A stretch of DNA of 5,605 bases, from positions 2,383 to 7,987 of the forward strand of contig DUHG01000044.1 of assembly GCA_013330975.1 (NCBI GenBank), read 5' to 3'. This document shows, piece by piece, positions 5,002-5,605 of this stretch. The DNA comes from Candidatus Bathyarchaeota archaeon (lineage in GTDB: Archaea; Thermoproteota; Bathyarchaeia; Bathyarchaeales; Bathycorpusculaceae). Both the position numbers and the translations under genes were made by a program. Below the pieces are notes generated by a model. It was not told the origin of the DNA, searched no databases, and was given only the letters and a program-made list of their open reading frames with translations. Each line of letters begins with the position of its first letter. Position 1 is the first letter of the stretch.

Positions 5002-5559
5002 GTGTATAATGAACTCTACGCCGCGTGGCACAATGAAGTTGAAACCACCGAACTCACCTCTTTACCATTTGACTTTTACCCAAGAGTCTCAGACTATCTG
5101 AAAAGAATAGAAGAAGAAACCAAAACGGTCGACAAGAAGACACTCAGGGCAAGCCTACTGGAACACGAGCTGCGAAACACAAAATATCTCATAAGATCGC
5201 TAATACGAACCAGATACAGAAAACTGAAAAAGACAATAAGCGGAAACCACAAAATCCCATCAGAATCTTTGACACCAGAAGAAGAAAAAATTTGCAGAAA
5301 TTTCCTGGGCTTCACCGAAGCATACAGCGCTTTCGCCAAGGGTCTTCTTGATGAACAAACAACAAAAATAGAAAAAGAGTTGCCAGAACAACCCCGCAGA
5401 AGGGTGGCTCTGAGGTTTGTCAAGCCAATTCCGGCAGTCATGGGCAGCGACATGAAAACCTACGGACCGTTTTCGCCAGAGGACGTAGCCTCACTGCCCG
5501 TTGAGAACGCTAGAATTTTGGTCAAGCAGGGTCTAGCCGTGATGGTTGAAATCTCCTAG
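5002..5559 (+). CDS. GINS complex subunit, archaeal Gins51 (Gins15) type
   Basis: This 185-residue protein is an archaeal GINS subunit, part of the replicative helicase assembly with MCM and the GAN/RecJ-like Cdc45 partner. It has the A-B domain order of the Sld5/Psf1-type (Gins51) branch. The helical A domain (about 1-120) begins with the LPFDFYPRVSDYLKRI motif (21-36), then a basic helix (RYRKLKK, 71-77). A short linker (LPEQPRR, about 127-133) leads to a small beta-rich B domain (about 134-184) with RFVKPIP, GSDMKTYGPF and the closing LPVENARILVKQGLAV. The B-before-A order of Gins23 is not seen. It starts at GTG with a strong SD and is one base from priS, so a priL-priS-gins operon is likely. 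No second GINS gene is in the window, so whether the complex is a homotetramer or A2B2 cannot be decided. MCM is a common neighbour of gins in archaea but is not visible here. Confidence 0.9.
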   Translation: MYNELYAAWHNEVETTELTSLPFDFYPRVSDYLKRIEEETKTVDKKTLRASLLEHELRNTKYLIRSLIRTRYRKLKKTISGNHKIPSESLTPEEEKICRNFLGFTEAYSAFAKGLLDEQTTKIEKELPEQPRRRVALRFVKPIPAVMGSDMKTYGPFSPEDVASLPVENARILVKQGLAVMVEIS

Positions 5560-5605
5560 CTTCTGAAACAACAGTATTTGCTGCTCAGAATAGCTTTCAT
5601 CCTGT

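Noticed and set aside
5558..5595. Imperfect hairpin after the gins stop (AGCTTCTGA with TCAGAATAGCT)
   Set aside because: The stem needs a 2-nt bulge and a long loop and is followed by only three T residues. Archaeal termination relies mainly on T-runs, so I do not call a terminator.

Overview
The window is archaeal chromosomal DNA. All seven genes are information-processing genes of archaeal type: RNA polymerase subunit L, transcription factor S, PCNA, both subunits of the archaeo-eukaryotic primase and a GINS subunit, plus a DUF99 protein and a stand-alone RNase III-fold protein. The sequence also carries archaeal-type TATA boxes and Shine-Dalgarno (SD) sites. The combination of genes and the extended zinc region of the primase suggest a TACK-type lineage such as Bathyarchaeia or a relative of Thaumarchaeota. 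That assignment is from memory of the families, not from a search.

Layout. Bases 1-138 hold the 3' end of rpoL (+). It converges on, and overlaps by 35 bp, a 138-residue RNase III-like gene on the minus strand (104-520). A short divergent region (521-606) separates that gene from a DUF99 gene (+, 607-1194) and has one TATA-like box readable in both directions. Transcription factor S (1275-1628) and PCNA (1717-2472) follow, each with its own TATA-like box. A gene-free stretch of about 220 bp (2473-2694) precedes a tight block: priL (2695-3732), priS (3759-5000, 26-nt gap) and gins (5002-5559, 1-nt gap). The last 46 bases show no gene.

How the genes fit together. RpoL and TFS belong to transcription: RpoL is a core polymerase subunit and TFS triggers transcript cleavage in backtracked polymerase. 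PCNA, PriL, PriS and GINS belong to the replication fork: PCNA tethers polymerases and other PIP-box proteins, PriSL makes primers, and GINS is part of the CMG-like helicase. The RNase III-like and DUF99 proteins both have nuclease-related folds, but each departs from the canonical active site in ways noted below.

Nothing here is clearly a new multi-gene system. The points most worth a second look are: the double zinc-site arrangement in PriS; the pcna start region, with decoy ATGs and a dyad on the promoter; the shared divergent TATA box; the dsRBD-less RNase III protein lacking the upstream glutamates; and Asn in place of a putative catalytic Asp in the DUF99 protein. Five of the seven genes with visible starts appear to use GTG or TTG.
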